64,000 nucleotides of DNA from Macrococcus capreoli (GTDB taxonomy: Bacteria > Bacillota > Bacilli > Staphylococcales > Staphylococcaceae), in the NCBI RefSeq assembly GCF_025628935.1, contig NZ_JAOTIS010000002.1, positions 1-64,000 on the forward strand. The letters run 5' to 3'. Numbering within the stretch: position 1 is the stretch's first letter; each line of letters opens with the position of its first letter. Under the pieces are notes generated by a model that was given only the letters and a program-made list of their open reading frames with translations, was not told the DNA's origin and searched no databases. Positions 1 to 7,744 of this stretch are shown one piece after another. A program made the position numbers and the translations under genes.

Positions 1-31
1 TAAAATTCATAAACGATTTGAATAATATTAC

Positions 32-2014
32 TTATAAACTTAATACTTCTTTCACTACATTATCAACCGTGAAGCCATATTTCTCCATCACTAATTCGCC
101 AGGTGCACTCGCTCCAAATTGATCGATACCAATTACCTTACCTTGTAAACCGACATATTTGTACCATGCAGCTGTTGCGCCCATTTCAATTGCAACACGT
201 TTCGTTAAATGGCTTGGCATAACCTCTTCTTTATAGTTTGAATCTTGTAAGTCAAAAACTCTCGTATTTGGGACTGAAACGACTTGTACACCTTTACCTT
301 GTGCTTCCAGTACTTTCGCTGCTTCAACCGCTAATCCTACTTCAGATCCAGCTGCAATTAATAAGATTTCAGGTGTTGCTGATTTATATACAACATACGC
401 ACCTTTTCGTACACCCGCTTCTACGACTGCTTCTGAAACATTTGTAACGTTTAAGTTTTGACGCGTTAATACTAATGCTGTTGGTACATCTTTAGATTCT
501 AATGCCACTTTCCAAGCAACACGTGATTCGTTTCCGTCAGCTGGTCGAATAACATTTAAATTAGGAATTGCACGTAAGCCTGCTAATTGTTCAATCGGTT
601 CATGTGTTGGACCATCTTCACCAACAGCAATCGAATCATGAGTAAATACATATGTTACAGGTAATCCCATTAATGCTGATAAACGCACTGCTGGTTTTAA
701 GTAATCGCTAAATACGAAGAATGTCGCACCGTATACTTTTAATCCACCATGTGCCGCCATACCATTTAAAGCTGCTCCCATCGCAAATTCTCTAACACCA
801 AACCAAATATTCTTTCCTTCTGGCGCTTCAGCAGAGAAATCTGCTGTATCTTTTACATTTGATTTATTAGAAGATGCTAAGTCAGCTGATCCACCAAAAA
901 ATGACGGTACTGTTTTAGCGATGGCCTGAATCATATCACCTGATGTACTACGTGTTGCAGCAGAAGTCCCTACTTCATATTTCGGTAATTCAGCATCATA
1001 ACCATCAGGTAAATCACCTTTAATTGCTAATTCAAATTGTGCTGCGAGCTCAGGATTCTTTTCCTTGAATTCTGCTAATTTAGCATGCCATGCAGTTTCT
1101 GCATCATTTGCACGTTTAATCATCGTTTCATTAAAGATATCATAAACTGATTGTGGTACATCAAATGTAAGATTTGCATCTAATCCGTATGTTTCAAATG
1201 CTAAAATACGTTCTTCATTACCTAATGGTGCACCGTGAACGCCATTAGTTCCTTGACGGTTTGGCGAACCGAATCCAATGATCGTCTTAATTTCAATAAT
1301 CGTTGGTTTATCTGATTGTTTCGCCTGAACAATCGCTTGATCGATTGCCTCACAATCATTACCATCAGTAACGAGTATATGTTCCCAGCCATAAGCTTCA
1401 AATCGCCCTTTAATATCTTCAGAAAATGCTTTATTTAACTTACCATCTAATGATATATCATTTGAATCGTATAAAGCAATTAACTTATTTAATTTTAAGT
1501 GCCCTGCTAAACTTGCTGCTTCATGCGAAATACCTTCCATTAAATCACCGTCTGAAACAAGCGCATACGTATAATGATCAACAATATCAACATCTTTATT
1601 ATAAGTTGCTGCTAAATGTTTTTCTGCCATTGCAAAACCAACACTCATTGCAAACCCTTGTCCTAAAGGCCCAGTTGTAATTTCAACACCTTCAGTATGA
1701 CGATACTCAGGGTGACCAGGCGTTTTTGAGTCCCATTGTCTAAAGTTTTTTAACTCTTCTAATGCTAAACCACCTGATACATGTAATAAAGAATAAAGTA
1801 ATGCTGAACCATGACCAGCTGAAAGAATAAAGCGGTCTCTGTTAAAGAAATTACTTGAATTTGGATTAAAATTTAAGTGACGTGTCCATAACGTATAAGC
1901 AAATGGCGCTGCTCCCATCGGTAAACCTGGATGGCCTGAATTTGCAGCTTCAATTTGGTCAATACTTAATGCTCTAATCGTGTCGATTGCTAATTGATCT
2001 TCTTTTGTAAACAT
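32..2014 (-). CDS. tkt: Transketolase
   Basis: The 660-residue product is a full-length transketolase, the thiamine-diphosphate enzyme that moves two-carbon units between sugar phosphates in the non-oxidative pentose phosphate pathway. The N-terminal half carries the family signatures [12 protein letters not shown] near residue 26, GPLGQG near 115 and the TPP-binding GDGDLMEG-type segment (SDGDLMEG) near 153. The middle has the pyrimidine domain with [16 protein letters not shown]. The ATG follows an AAAGGAG ribosome site. In staphylococci tkt lies beside the SOS genes sosA and lexA, as here. Function is secure; no unusual residue was noticed. Confidence 0.98.
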   Translation of the reverse strand: MFTKEDQLAIDTIRALSIDQIEAANSGHPGLPMGAAPFAYTLWTRHLNFNPNSSNFFNRDRFILSAGHGSALLYSLLHVSGGLALEELKNFRQWDSKTPGHPEYRHTEGVEITTGPLGQGFAMSVGFAMAEKHLAATYNKDVDIVDHYTYALVSDGDLMEGISHEAASLAGHLKLNKLIALYDSNDISLDGKLNKAFSEDIKGRFEAYGWEHILVTDGNDCEAIDQAIVQAKQSDKPTIIEIKTIIGFGSPNRQGTNGVHGAPLGNEERILAFETYGLDANLTFDVPQSVYDIFNETMIKRANDAETAWHAKLAEFKEKNPELAAQFELAIKGDLPDGYDAELPKYEVGTSAATRSTSGDMIQAIAKTVPSFFGGSADLASSNKSNVKDTADFSAEAPEGKNIWFGVREFAMGAALNGMAAHGGLKVYGATFFVFSDYLKPAVRLSALMGLPVTYVFTHDSIAVGEDGPTHEPIEQLAGLRAIPNLNVIRPADGNESRVAWKVALESKDVPTALVLTRQNLNVTNVSEAVVEAGVRKGAYVVYKSATPEILLIAAGSEVGLAVEAAKVLEAQGKGVQVVSVPNTRVFDLQDSNYKEEVMPSHLTKRVAIEMGATAAWYKYVGLQGKVIGIDQFGASAPGELVMEKYGFTVDNVVKEVLSL

Positions 2015-2059
2015 TGTTTTCTCCTTTAAAATGTATATTTTGTATTATTCGCGTATTGA

Positions 2060-2296
2060 TTAATCTCTTAACTGATTCATACGTTGAATCACTTTTACTT
2101 TTTCTGGTGTCACATCATTTCCTTCAGGATCAATCACTTTTGAATTTTCAATTGTTTTTTGAAAACTATTGCGGAACGTTTGAAGATATTCTTTACGTAA
2201 CATCGTTTGTTCACGACCCTCTTCTTCAGTTAATCCGACTGTTTTCTTTTTTTGAGCTAACTGATTAATTCTGTCCATCTTTTCTTGTTCTAGCAT
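2060..2296 (-). CDS. DUF896 family protein (YnzC-like)
   Basis: This small, charged, mostly helical protein of 78 residues begins MLEQEKMDRINQLAQ and ends QRMNQLRD, typical of the DUF896/YnzC family of cytosolic Firmicute proteins. YnzC of Bacillus subtilis lies in the SOS-regulated yneA-yneB-ynzC operon; its molecular role is not known. The start is placed at the internal ATG preceded by a purine-rich GAAGGAAAGGA site rather than at an upstream ATG inside the preceding terminator. A terminator separates it from sosA, so it may have its own transcript or depend on read-through. Confidence 0.85.
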   Translation of the reverse strand: MLEQEKMDRINQLAQKKKTVGLTEEEGREQTMLRKEYLQTFRNSFQKTIENSKVIDPEGNDVTPEKVKVIQRMNQLRD

Positions 2297-2325
2297 ACAC
2301 TCAGTCCTTTCCTTCTTAAGATACC

Positions 2326-2365
2326 AAAAAAAGCGAATGAAACCAACTGGTCGCACTCGCTTTTT
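2326..2365 (-). terminator. Rho-independent terminator after sosA
   Basis: The repeats AAAAAAGCGA and TCGCTTTTT form a stem with a U-rich tail on the minus strand, directly after the sosA stop codon. It divides sosA from the DUF896 gene. Confidence 0.75.
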
Positions 2366-2385
2366 ATTAAAAATATATGACAATA

Positions 2386-2607
2386 TTAATTTACGACACC
2401 CAGGACTTCACCATTCTGTACTGGATCATGAACAACTCGTTCTGAATTCGTACGAACAGAAGCTTGTTCGTATGATTGTTCTGAAACTTGGGTTGAAGAA
2501 TGTTCATAAATATATTCAGATTGTAACATATATAAAAGACCGAAGACTGTGATAACAATAAATAATAATAAATACATCATAAATTCTTTAGAAACTGTAA
2601 TTGTCAT
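2386..2607 (-). CDS. sosA: SosA/YneA-like cell-division inhibitor, small membrane protein
   Basis: The 73-residue product has one N-terminal membrane helix (about residues 10-28, MYLLLFIVITVFGLLYML) followed by a polar Ser/Gln/Glu-rich extracellular tail. This is the layout of staphylococcal SosA, the SOS-induced protein that delays division after DNA damage. It has no LysM domain, unlike Bacillus YneA. The gene is divergent from lexA, and the shared intergenic region holds three LexA boxes. Identity rests mainly on position, topology and operators, because sequence conservation in this family is low. Confidence 0.8.
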   Translation of the reverse strand: MTITVSKEFMMYLLLFIVITVFGLLYMLQSEYIYEHSSTQVSEQSYEQASVRTNSERVVHDPVQNGEVLGVVN

Positions 2608-2621
2608 TGCAAATTCCTCCT

Positions 2622-2719
2622 AGAACATTTGTTTGTATTTATACTTTAACAGAACGTTTGTTCTATGTCAATCAAAACACGAACAAATGTTTGTTACATA
2701 CGAACGTATATGCTATAAT
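2622..2719. promoter_or_regulatory. Divergent SOS control region with three LexA boxes
   Basis: Three matches to the Gram-positive LexA box CGAACRNNNGTTYG are visible: AGAACATTTGTTTG (2622-2635), AGAACGTTTGTTCT (2651-2664) and CGAACAAATGTTTG (2680-2693, perfect). The lexA promoter reads TTGTTA (2691-2696), 17 bases, TATAAT (2714-2719). Its -35 therefore overlaps the third box, consistent with lexA autorepression. The first two boxes flank the expected sosA promoter. Confidence 0.9.
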
Positions 2720-2751
2720 ATGAATAACACCAATATAAGGAGTGTTTAATA

Positions 2752-3369
2752 ATGAGAGAACTCACAAAAAGGCAAGAAGAAATATATGAATATTTAAAAC
2801 ATGTTGTTTCAACAAAAGGTTATCCACCGAGTGTACGTGAAATTGGTGAAGCGGTTGGACTCGCATCCTCTTCAACAGTACATGGGCATTTATCCAGACT
2901 TGAAGAAAAAGGATATATCAAACGAGATCCGACAAAACCACGTGCGATTGAAATCGTTCAGGAAGAGTCTCCAATAGATTATTCTGAAACCATCCATGTC
3001 CCGGTGATCGGTAAAGTTACAGCTGGTGTGCCTATCACTGCAATCGAAAATGTAGAAGAATACTTTCCGTTACCTGCACATTTTACGAGCAGTCATAATA
3101 GCGATATCTTTATTTTAGATGTTGTCGGAGAAAGTATGATTGAAGCTGGTATATATGATAAGGATAAAGTGATTGTCAGAAGACAGTCTATAGCAGAAAA
3201 CGGAGATATTATCGTGGCGATGACCGATGAAGATGAAGCAACAGTAAAACGTTTCTATAAAGAAAATAACCGATATCGTTTACAGCCTGAAAATAGTACG
3301 ATGGAGCCAATTTATTTAGATTCAGTGACCGTACTTGGAAAAGTTGTTGGTCTTTTCCGTGAATTTTAA
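2752..3369 (+). CDS. lexA: LexA repressor
   Basis: This 205-residue SOS repressor has the N-terminal winged-helix DNA-binding domain (about residues 1-65, including [21 protein letters not shown]) and the C-terminal S24 self-cleavage domain. The scissile bond is Ala91-Gly92 in VTAGVP. The catalytic pair is Ser128 (GESM) and Lys166 (TVKRF), so autocleavage on activated RecA should be intact. The start ATG follows AAGGAG. Its own promoter overlaps a perfect LexA box, and recA in the same window also has one. Confidence 0.98.
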   Translation: MRELTKRQEEIYEYLKHVVSTKGYPPSVREIGEAVGLASSSTVHGHLSRLEEKGYIKRDPTKPRAIEIVQEESPIDYSETIHVPVIGKVTAGVPITAIENVEEYFPLPAHFTSSHNSDIFILDVVGESMIEAGIYDKDKVIVRRQSIAENGDIIVAMTDEDEATVKRFYKENNRYRLQPENSTMEPIYLDSVTVLGKVVGLFREF

Positions 3370-3378
3370 TATTTATAT

Positions 3379-3416
3379 AAAAAAAGCGAATGACAATAAA
3401 ATCATTCGCTTTTTTT
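3379..3416 (+). terminator. Terminator after lexA
   Basis: The 15-base arms AAAAAAAGCGAATGA and TCATTCGCTTTTTTT are perfectly complementary around a short loop and end in a T-run. The stem is symmetric, so it may work on both strands. Confidence 0.9.
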
Positions 3417-3477
3417 AAATTAAATTCGTCTATTTAGTAATATAAAAATAGTATCATCGTCTAAAGAAAATACTTAA

Positions 3478-3546
3478 TTATTTTCTTCCAATGATTTCTT
3501 TAACTTGTTCTAATATGTCTTTATGTTCTTTCGTTTTTGTTTCCAT
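3478..3546 (-). CDS. Possible 22-residue peptide
   Basis: A short reading frame on the minus strand encodes a charged peptide starting METKTKEHKDILEQVKEII. It could form an amphipathic helix. It is preceded by AAGGGG at a suitable distance from the ATG. I recognise no family. The reading frame is too short for coding statistics, so the call depends on the ribosome site and the composition alone. Confidence 0.35.
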   Translation of the reverse strand: METKTKEHKDILEQVKEIIGRK

Positions 3547-3729
3547 CTTACTATCCCCTTATAATCAATGTTACATTATAACAAACTTACAGAAATATAT
3601 TACCCGAACATACATTTCCTAAACATATTGTTACTCTAGCAATTTTGATTATTCTAAGGTTTGTTAAATATCCTTGTCTATAATACACTACAAAGACTAA
3701 AATTACAAATTAATCGTAAAAATAAAACG

Positions 3730-3888
3730 TCATTTTCCCCTTTTATTGATTAGCATCGCACTAACAAACCCAGCAACTAACAATAATATCGTAATTTTAT
3801 CGTCTATTATCATTAATCCATATCGACATATAAATAATATGAATACATAAATAAATAACACGAGTATTTTTAAATGATAATTACTCAT
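3730..3888 (-). CDS. Small two-helix membrane protein, unknown
   Basis: The 52-residue frame encodes two hydrophobic stretches (about residues 8-22, ILVLFIYVFILFICR, and 32-47, ITILLLVAGFVSAML) separated by a short acidic linker, with a basic C-terminus (NKRGK). This is a plausible membrane topology and not what random AT-rich sequence usually gives. The ribosome site (AAAGTAGG, about 11 bases upstream) is only moderate. It lies between lexA and the ZinT-like gene. No function is claimed. Confidence 0.45.
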   Translation of the reverse strand: MSNYHLKILVLFIYVFILFICRYGLMIIDDKITILLLVAGFVSAMLINKRGK

Positions 3889-4006
3889 AATAATCGTAAC
3901 CTACTTTCAATAGCATTATATTTATCATACCATCAATTGAGTTCACTATCACAACATCAATTAAATAGTAATTATTCCTATTTACATATAAGAGCAACTC
4001 CTTTAA

Positions 4007-4026
4007 TATAATACGTAACGATTACG
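4007..4026 (+). promoter_or_regulatory. Zur-type operator and -10 box of the ZinT-like gene
   Basis: A TATAAT at 4007-4012 is followed immediately by the dyad CGTAA-CGA-TTACG (4014-4026). This matches the Zur core CGTAATNATTACG in both arms and in spacing. The ribosome site AAGGAG begins four bases later. The same dyad lies in front of three other zinc genes in this window. A -35 element at good spacing is not clear here. Confidence 0.75.
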
Positions 4027-4042
4027 ATTAAGGAGTGTTAAA

Positions 4043-4783
4043 ATGAAAAAAACTTTATTAACAAGTATTGGCTTACTTTCAATGAGTTTATTATTTGCCG
4101 GATGTAATGCAAATGATAGTACAAAAGATCAGCATGAAGCATCGAATGAAACAAAAACTGAAACAAAACAGGAAAAACACGATTCAAAAGAACATACTCA
4201 TGATCATAAACATGAACATCATCATCATGCACAATCGAAAGAACAGCAACAAATTTATAAAGGAAACTTTAAAGATGAACAAGTAAAGGATCGTCAATTA
4301 ACTGACTGGGAAGGTGATTGGCAATCGGTATATCCGTATTTACAAGATGGCACATTAGATGAAGTGTTTAAACATAAAGCTGAAACAGATCATTCTAAAT
4401 CTGTAAAAGAATATAAAGCTTATTATACGACAGGTTACAAGACTGACATCACTCGCATTAATATCGGTGAGAAAAAGATTGCTTTCTATAAAGGGAAAGA
4501 GAATGTAACGGGTGAATACGCATATGACGGCAAAGAAATCCTTAACTATAAAGCTGGTAATCGCGGCGTTCGCTTTATATTCAAAAAAGTTAATGGTGAT
4601 ACAGCTGCACCTGCATATATCCAATTTAGCGATCATATCATTGCCCCTGAAAAAGCATTACATTTCCATATTTATATGGGGAATGATCGTGCTGAACTAT
4701 TAAAAGAGCTGGACCACTGGCCAACTTATTATCCAAGTGATTTATCAGGTCATGAGATAAAAGATGAAATGTTAGCACATTAA
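4043..4783 (+). CDS. ZinT-family zinc-binding lipoprotein
   Basis: The 246-residue product has a lipoprotein signal with lipobox LFAGC (Cys about 21), then a His/Glu/Lys-rich linker (HTHDHKHEHHHH around residues 50-62) and a ZinT (YodA) domain from about residue 68 (LTDWEGDWQSVYPYL, GKEILNYKAGNRG) to the end. ZinT domains bind periplasmic or cell-surface zinc and help hand it to AdcA/ZnuA-type uptake systems. In many Firmicutes the domain is fused to the C-terminus of AdcA. Here it stands alone, and the ZnuA-like partner is encoded separately about 5 kb away. The operator directly upstream suggests zinc-responsive repression. Confidence 0.9.
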   Translation: MKKTLLTSIGLLSMSLLFAGCNANDSTKDQHEASNETKTETKQEKHDSKEHTHDHKHEHHHHAQSKEQQQIYKGNFKDEQVKDRQLTDWEGDWQSVYPYLQDGTLDEVFKHKAETDHSKSVKEYKAYYTTGYKTDITRINIGEKKIAFYKGKENVTGEYAYDGKEILNYKAGNRGVRFIFKKVNGDTAAPAYIQFSDHIIAPEKALHFHIYMGNDRAELLKELDHWPTYYPSDLSGHEIKDEMLAH

Positions 4784-4789
4784 CAATAA

Positions 4790-4831
4790 AAAAATGTGGT
4801 AAGCATCTCATTGGATGGTTACCACATTTTT
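4790..4831. terminator. Bidirectional terminator
   Basis: The arms AAAAATGTGGTAA and TTACCACATTTTT are perfect inverted repeats between convergent genes. A-runs and T-runs flank both sides, so the hairpin can stop the ZinT-like transcript and the minus-strand membrane-protein transcript. Confidence 0.85.
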
Positions 4832-4855
4832 ATTATCAATGATTTTTTTCATAAG

Positions 4856-5104
4856 TTATGCAATCCAGAATTTAAACATATGCATTAATATAATACTGAT
4901 TAAAAGTATCATAAAAAAACTTACATATCTTTTACGTCTCTGGATATTTCCAAATAATGCACTCATATATAAACCGAGTAAAGTTGTCACATAAAGCAAC
5001 ATTTGTACATATAAATTAATTTGTCCTCGCCCATGAATAAAAGGCGTTACAATTAATAAAATTAAGCTCATAATACTTAACACAACTACAATTAATCGAT
5101 ACAT
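4856..5104 (-). CDS. Small membrane protein, unknown
   Basis: The 82-residue product has three predicted membrane segments (about residues 3-22, 32-50 and 58-80) with a basic loop QRRKR between the second and third. An AAGGAAGG ribosome site precedes the ATG. It is the last gene of a likely three-gene minus-strand unit with the VOC and Nudix-like genes; gaps are 19 and 9 bases. I do not recognise the family. Confidence 0.7.
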   Translation of the reverse strand: MYRLIVVVLSIMSLILLIVTPFIHGRGQINLYVQMLLYVTTLLGLYMSALFGNIQRRKRYVSFFMILLISIILMHMFKFWIA

Positions 5105-5123
5105 TGTTTATCCTTCCTTTAAG

Positions 5124-5504
5124 CTACATAACGATGACATTAAATAGATGATTATCTAAATCAGTAAATGTCAAACCGTAATAGCCATTCTTTTCACCTG
5201 GTTCACTTAATACCGTCCCACCGTTTATTCGTATACGTTCTGCAAACGCATCGACAGCTGCTCTACTTTCCATGTCAAATGATATAATTGTTTCAGGATA
5301 ATCCGTACTACTTCTACTTTCTTTTCCAATAAATGATTCCAATACATCTTTACGAAACAGACAAATCACTTGTTTGCCAACCATTATGCCAGCCAGTGTT
5401 TCATCATTAGAACGTTCTTCATTGATTTCAAATCCAATATTTCTGAAAAATGTTGTAGATGCTTTTACATCTGCAACAGGCAAGTTAATCCAGTATGACT
5501 TCAT
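5124..5504 (-). CDS. VOC (glyoxalase/bleomycin-resistance) superfamily protein
   Basis: At 126 residues this has the length and pattern of a single VOC-domain protein. It opens with a strand and helix (INLPVADVKASTTFFRNIGF), has a central segment with FRKDVLESF, and ends with the strand pair GLTFTDLDNHLFNVIVM. VOC proteins bind metal and act on diverse small molecules, so the substrate cannot be named. The ATG follows TGAGG. It lies 9 bases downstream of the Nudix-like gene and is probably co-transcribed with it. Confidence 0.8.
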   Translation of the reverse strand: MKSYWINLPVADVKASTTFFRNIGFEINEERSNDETLAGIMVGKQVICLFRKDVLESFIGKESRSSTDYPETIISFDMESRAAVDAFAERIRINGGTVLSEPGEKNGYYGLTFTDLDNHLFNVIVM

Positions 5505-5513
5505 ATGCTAACC

Positions 5514-5936
5514 TCATTTCGATTTATGTAAGTTAATTAATGGTACACTTGATTTAATCACTTGATTAGACACTATTAAATGTTTAAGTTCTTCTGCTAT
5601 ATCCAATTGATTTAAATAATCAAAATCTAACCATGCATATGGTGCACGGACTTTAAACTCTTTATTATTTTTTGCATTAAAAACAAATGCAGTATCATTT
5701 GCTAGTTTCTTCCCAAACCATGTATTGAATAATTTTTGTTCTTCCACAACGAACAATATCCCACCCACTTTAATATCGTGGTTCAGTTTTTTAGCAAATT
5801 GTTCTGCTGTATCTTTTATTGTCGTTTGTCCTGCTTTCACAACACTCGGTAACTTCATTTGTTTATTACCAAAATCCTGTACTAATATTTTATCTTCTGT
5901 CGTAATTAGTAATGATGCTGATATTTTCTCTTTCAT
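5514..5936 (-). CDS. Nudix-fold-like protein with degenerate catalytic box
   Basis: The 140-residue product begins with strands typical of Nudix hydrolases (ISASLLITTEDKILVQDFG, MKLPSVVKAG). Where the Nudix box should lie (about residues 36-58, AGQTTIKDTAEQFAKKLNHD) it lacks the REXXEE glutamates that bind metal. It may be a non-catalytic relative, or the family assignment may be wrong. It heads a short unit with a VOC protein and a small membrane protein. Its ATG is preceded by AAGGAG. Confidence 0.5.
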   Translation of the reverse strand: MKEKISASLLITTEDKILVQDFGNKQMKLPSVVKAGQTTIKDTAEQFAKKLNHDIKVGGILFVVEEQKLFNTWFGKKLANDTAFVFNAKNNKEFKVRAPYAWLDFDYLNQLDIAEELKHLIVSNQVIKSSVPLINLHKSK

Positions 5937-5998
5937 TGCATGAACTCCTTAAAAACATAATATTACAAAATGTTTATTTTTTTAATTATTTGAAAGTT

Positions 5999-6154
5999 TT
6001 ATATAAATACAATCGATTCCAAACAGCAATGGCGCAAACAATTTTTGACCATTAAGATGATTTGATCGGGTAACTGAAGTACATTTAAAGGAAAGATTAA
6101 TACAAATAATATTAATAATACAAGCACAATAAATGTAAATGTTATTTGTTTCAT
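5999..6154 (-). CDS. Possible 51-residue membrane peptide
   Basis: The ATG is preceded by a good GAGGTGA site. The product starts MKQITFTFIVLVLLILFVLI, a clear membrane helix. The last third (NCLRHCCLESIVFI) is less convincing, and a one-base shift there would give a more hydrophobic tail, so the 3' part may be frameshifted. It lies between guaC and the Nudix-like gene. No family is recognised. Confidence 0.4.
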   Translation of the reverse strand: MKQITFTFIVLVLLILFVLIFPLNVLQLPDQIILMVKNCLRHCCLESIVFI

Positions 6155-6168
6155 CGCTCACCTCAAAA

Positions 6169-6203
6169 AATTAAGAACATACACATTGTGTATGTTCTTA
6201 ATT
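6169..6203 (-). terminator. Terminator after guaC
   Basis: AATTAAGAACATACACA and TGTGTATGTTCTTAATT form a perfect 17-base-pair palindrome, followed by a T-run on the minus strand. A second small inverted repeat, GCATCA...TGATGC (about 6215-6234), lies between it and the guaC stop codon. Confidence 0.85.
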
Positions 6204-6236
6204 ATAACAAATTTATGCATCAACTGTTAATGATGC

Positions 6237-7220
6237 TTAATAATCTTTATCACCATTAAAAATTGAATTTTTAACAATCACATAATCTACAGTCGTTAAT
6301 GCTTTTAAATCTTTACCACCCGCATATGAAATAGAAGATTGTAAATCTTGTTCCATTTCAATTAATTTCTCTTTTAAAGAACCTTTATGTTCAACGAAAA
6401 GCTTCTTACCTTCTACGTTTTTACGTTCACCTTTTTGGTATTCAGATGCACTACCAAAATACTCTTTATAAAGCTTACCATCTTTTTCAATCGTTTCACC
6501 TGGTGATTCATCATGTGCTGCTAATAAAGATCCGATCATTACCATTGATGCACCGAAACGAATTGACTTCGCAATATCACCATGTGTACGAATACCACCA
6601 TCAGCAATTAAAGGTTTACGTGCTGCTTTTGAACATAAACGAAGGGCTGCTAATTGCCATCCACCTGTTCCGAATCCTGTTTTAATTTTTGTAATACAAA
6701 CACGCCCTGGTCCGATACCAACTTTAGTTGCATCTGCGCCTGCATTTTCTAGTTCACGCACAGCTTCAGGTGTTCCGACATTTCCTGCGATTAAGAACGT
6801 ATCTGGAATGTGTTTTTTGATGTGGTGAATCATATCAATAACTTGATCTGAATGACCATGTGCAATATCGATTGTAATATATTCAGGTATTAAATTTTCT
6901 TTCGCTAACGTTTCAACAAATTCATATTCTCCAGGTTTAACACCTACAGAGATTGATGCGAATAATCCTTGAGACTGCATTTTTTTAATGAACGGAATAC
7001 GCGCAGCTTCATCGAAACGGTGCATTATATAAAAATATTGATTACGCGCAAACTTTTCTGCTAATGCTTCATTCATTACTGTTTGCATATTAGCAGGGAC
7101 AACAGGAATTCTAAACTTTAAAGGACCAAACTGAACTGAAGTATCACATTCTGAACGACTTTTTACGATACACTTATTAGGAACGAGTTGAATATCTTCA
7201 TAATCAAATACATCTTGCAT
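6237..7220 (-). CDS. guaC: GMP reductase
   Basis: The 327-residue enzyme reductively deaminates GMP to IMP with NADPH, returning guanine nucleotides to the inosine branch point. The IMPDH/GMPR barrel is evident from [20 protein letters not shown] and the active-site loop [10 protein letters not shown] with its catalytic cysteine, followed by [15 protein letters not shown]. No CBS domain is present, which separates it from IMP dehydrogenase. In staphylococci guaC neighbours rpsN2 and lexA, as here. A dyad in its leader (7256-7289) may be a purine-responsive operator. Confidence 0.97.
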   Translation of the reverse strand: MQDVFDYEDIQLVPNKCIVKSRSECDTSVQFGPLKFRIPVVPANMQTVMNEALAEKFARNQYFYIMHRFDEAARIPFIKKMQSQGLFASISVGVKPGEYEFVETLAKENLIPEYITIDIAHGHSDQVIDMIHHIKKHIPDTFLIAGNVGTPEAVRELENAGADATKVGIGPGRVCITKIKTGFGTGGWQLAALRLCSKAARKPLIADGGIRTHGDIAKSIRFGASMVMIGSLLAAHDESPGETIEKDGKLYKEYFGSASEYQKGERKNVEGKKLFVEHKGSLKEKLIEMEQDLQSSISYAGGKDLKALTTVDYVIVKNSIFNGDKDY

Positions 7221-7255
7221 TGTTAAAAACCTCTATTCATATAATTTATTATTCA

Positions 7256-7289
7256 CGAATAATAATCCTTATTTCTCACTTATTATTCG
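7256..7289 (-). promoter_or_regulatory. Dyad in the guaC leader, possible PurR-like site
   Basis: CGAATAATAA (7256-7265) and TTATTATTCG (7280-7289) are perfect 10-base inverted repeats separated by 14 bases, about 36-69 bases upstream of the guaC start. The CGAA...TTCG half-sites and their spacing recall paired PurR boxes, and guaC (yumD) belongs to the PurR regulon in Bacillus. The arms lack the CCGAAC consensus, so this is only a suggestion. Confidence 0.35.
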
Positions 7290-7340
7290 TCCAAATGACA
7301 CTTTACCTTTAATTTGATAAAAAGTAAAGCATAAAATAAA

Positions 7341-7390
7341 GAAAAAAACGAATAAACGACAAAAATGCAATGCTCGTTGTGTTTATTCGT
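7341..7390 (-). terminator. Terminator after rpsN2
   Basis: ACGAATAAAC and GTTTATTCGT (7348-7357, 7381-7390) pair, with further pairing inside, and a run of seven Ts follows on the minus strand. It ends the COG0523-rpsN2 transcript before guaC. Confidence 0.75.
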
Positions 7391-7459
7391 TCATAACAAA
7401 GTCGTGTCCATTGCCTATACAATGACATGAATACGAATGTAATATAATCAAAATTATAT

Positions 7460-7729
7460 TTACCAACTCGATTTTTTTACGCCAGGAATTTGGCCTTTAT
7501 GCGCAAGTTCTCTAAATGCAATTCTCGATAGTTTAAATTTACGATAAACACTTCTCGGTCTTCCTGTTACTTCACATCGATTGGTTAATCGTATCGGTGC
7601 AGAATCTCTAGGTAGCTTTTGTAGTGCTTGATAATCTCCTGCTGCTTTTAATGCCTCTCTTTTTTCTCTGTATTGCGCTACTAATGCTTGGCGTTTTGCT
7701 TCTTTTGCTATTTTAGATTTTTTAGCCAT
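7460..7729 (-). CDS. rpsN2: Zinc-independent 30S ribosomal protein S14 paralogue
   Basis: The 89-residue product is the long S14 form. It begins [19 protein letters not shown] and has the conserved [18 protein letters not shown] and [12 protein letters not shown] ends. The short zinc form (about 61 residues) has a CxxC-x-CxxC knuckle; here only one cysteine (in NRCEVTGR) is present, so zinc cannot be held in the usual way. Such C-minus paralogues replace the zinc form when zinc is scarce. The gene lies 15 bases downstream of a COG0523 gene with a Zur-type operator and is likely co-transcribed with it. Confidence 0.95.
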   Translation of the reverse strand: MAKKSKIAKEAKRQALVAQYREKREALKAAGDYQALQKLPRDSAPIRLTNRCEVTGRPRSVYRKFKLSRIAFRELAHKGQIPGVKKSSW

Positions 7730-7744
7730 AAGTTCTCCTTTGAA

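Noticed and set aside
2453-2470. CGAACAGAAGCTTGTTCG inside sosA as a fourth LexA box
   Set aside because: The half-sites GAAC and GTTC are separated by eight bases rather than the four of a LexA box, and it lies within the coding region.
4038-4232. Antisense frame over the His-rich linker of the ZinT-like gene
   Set aside because: It is a shadow of the His/Lys-rich coding sequence and has no ribosome site.
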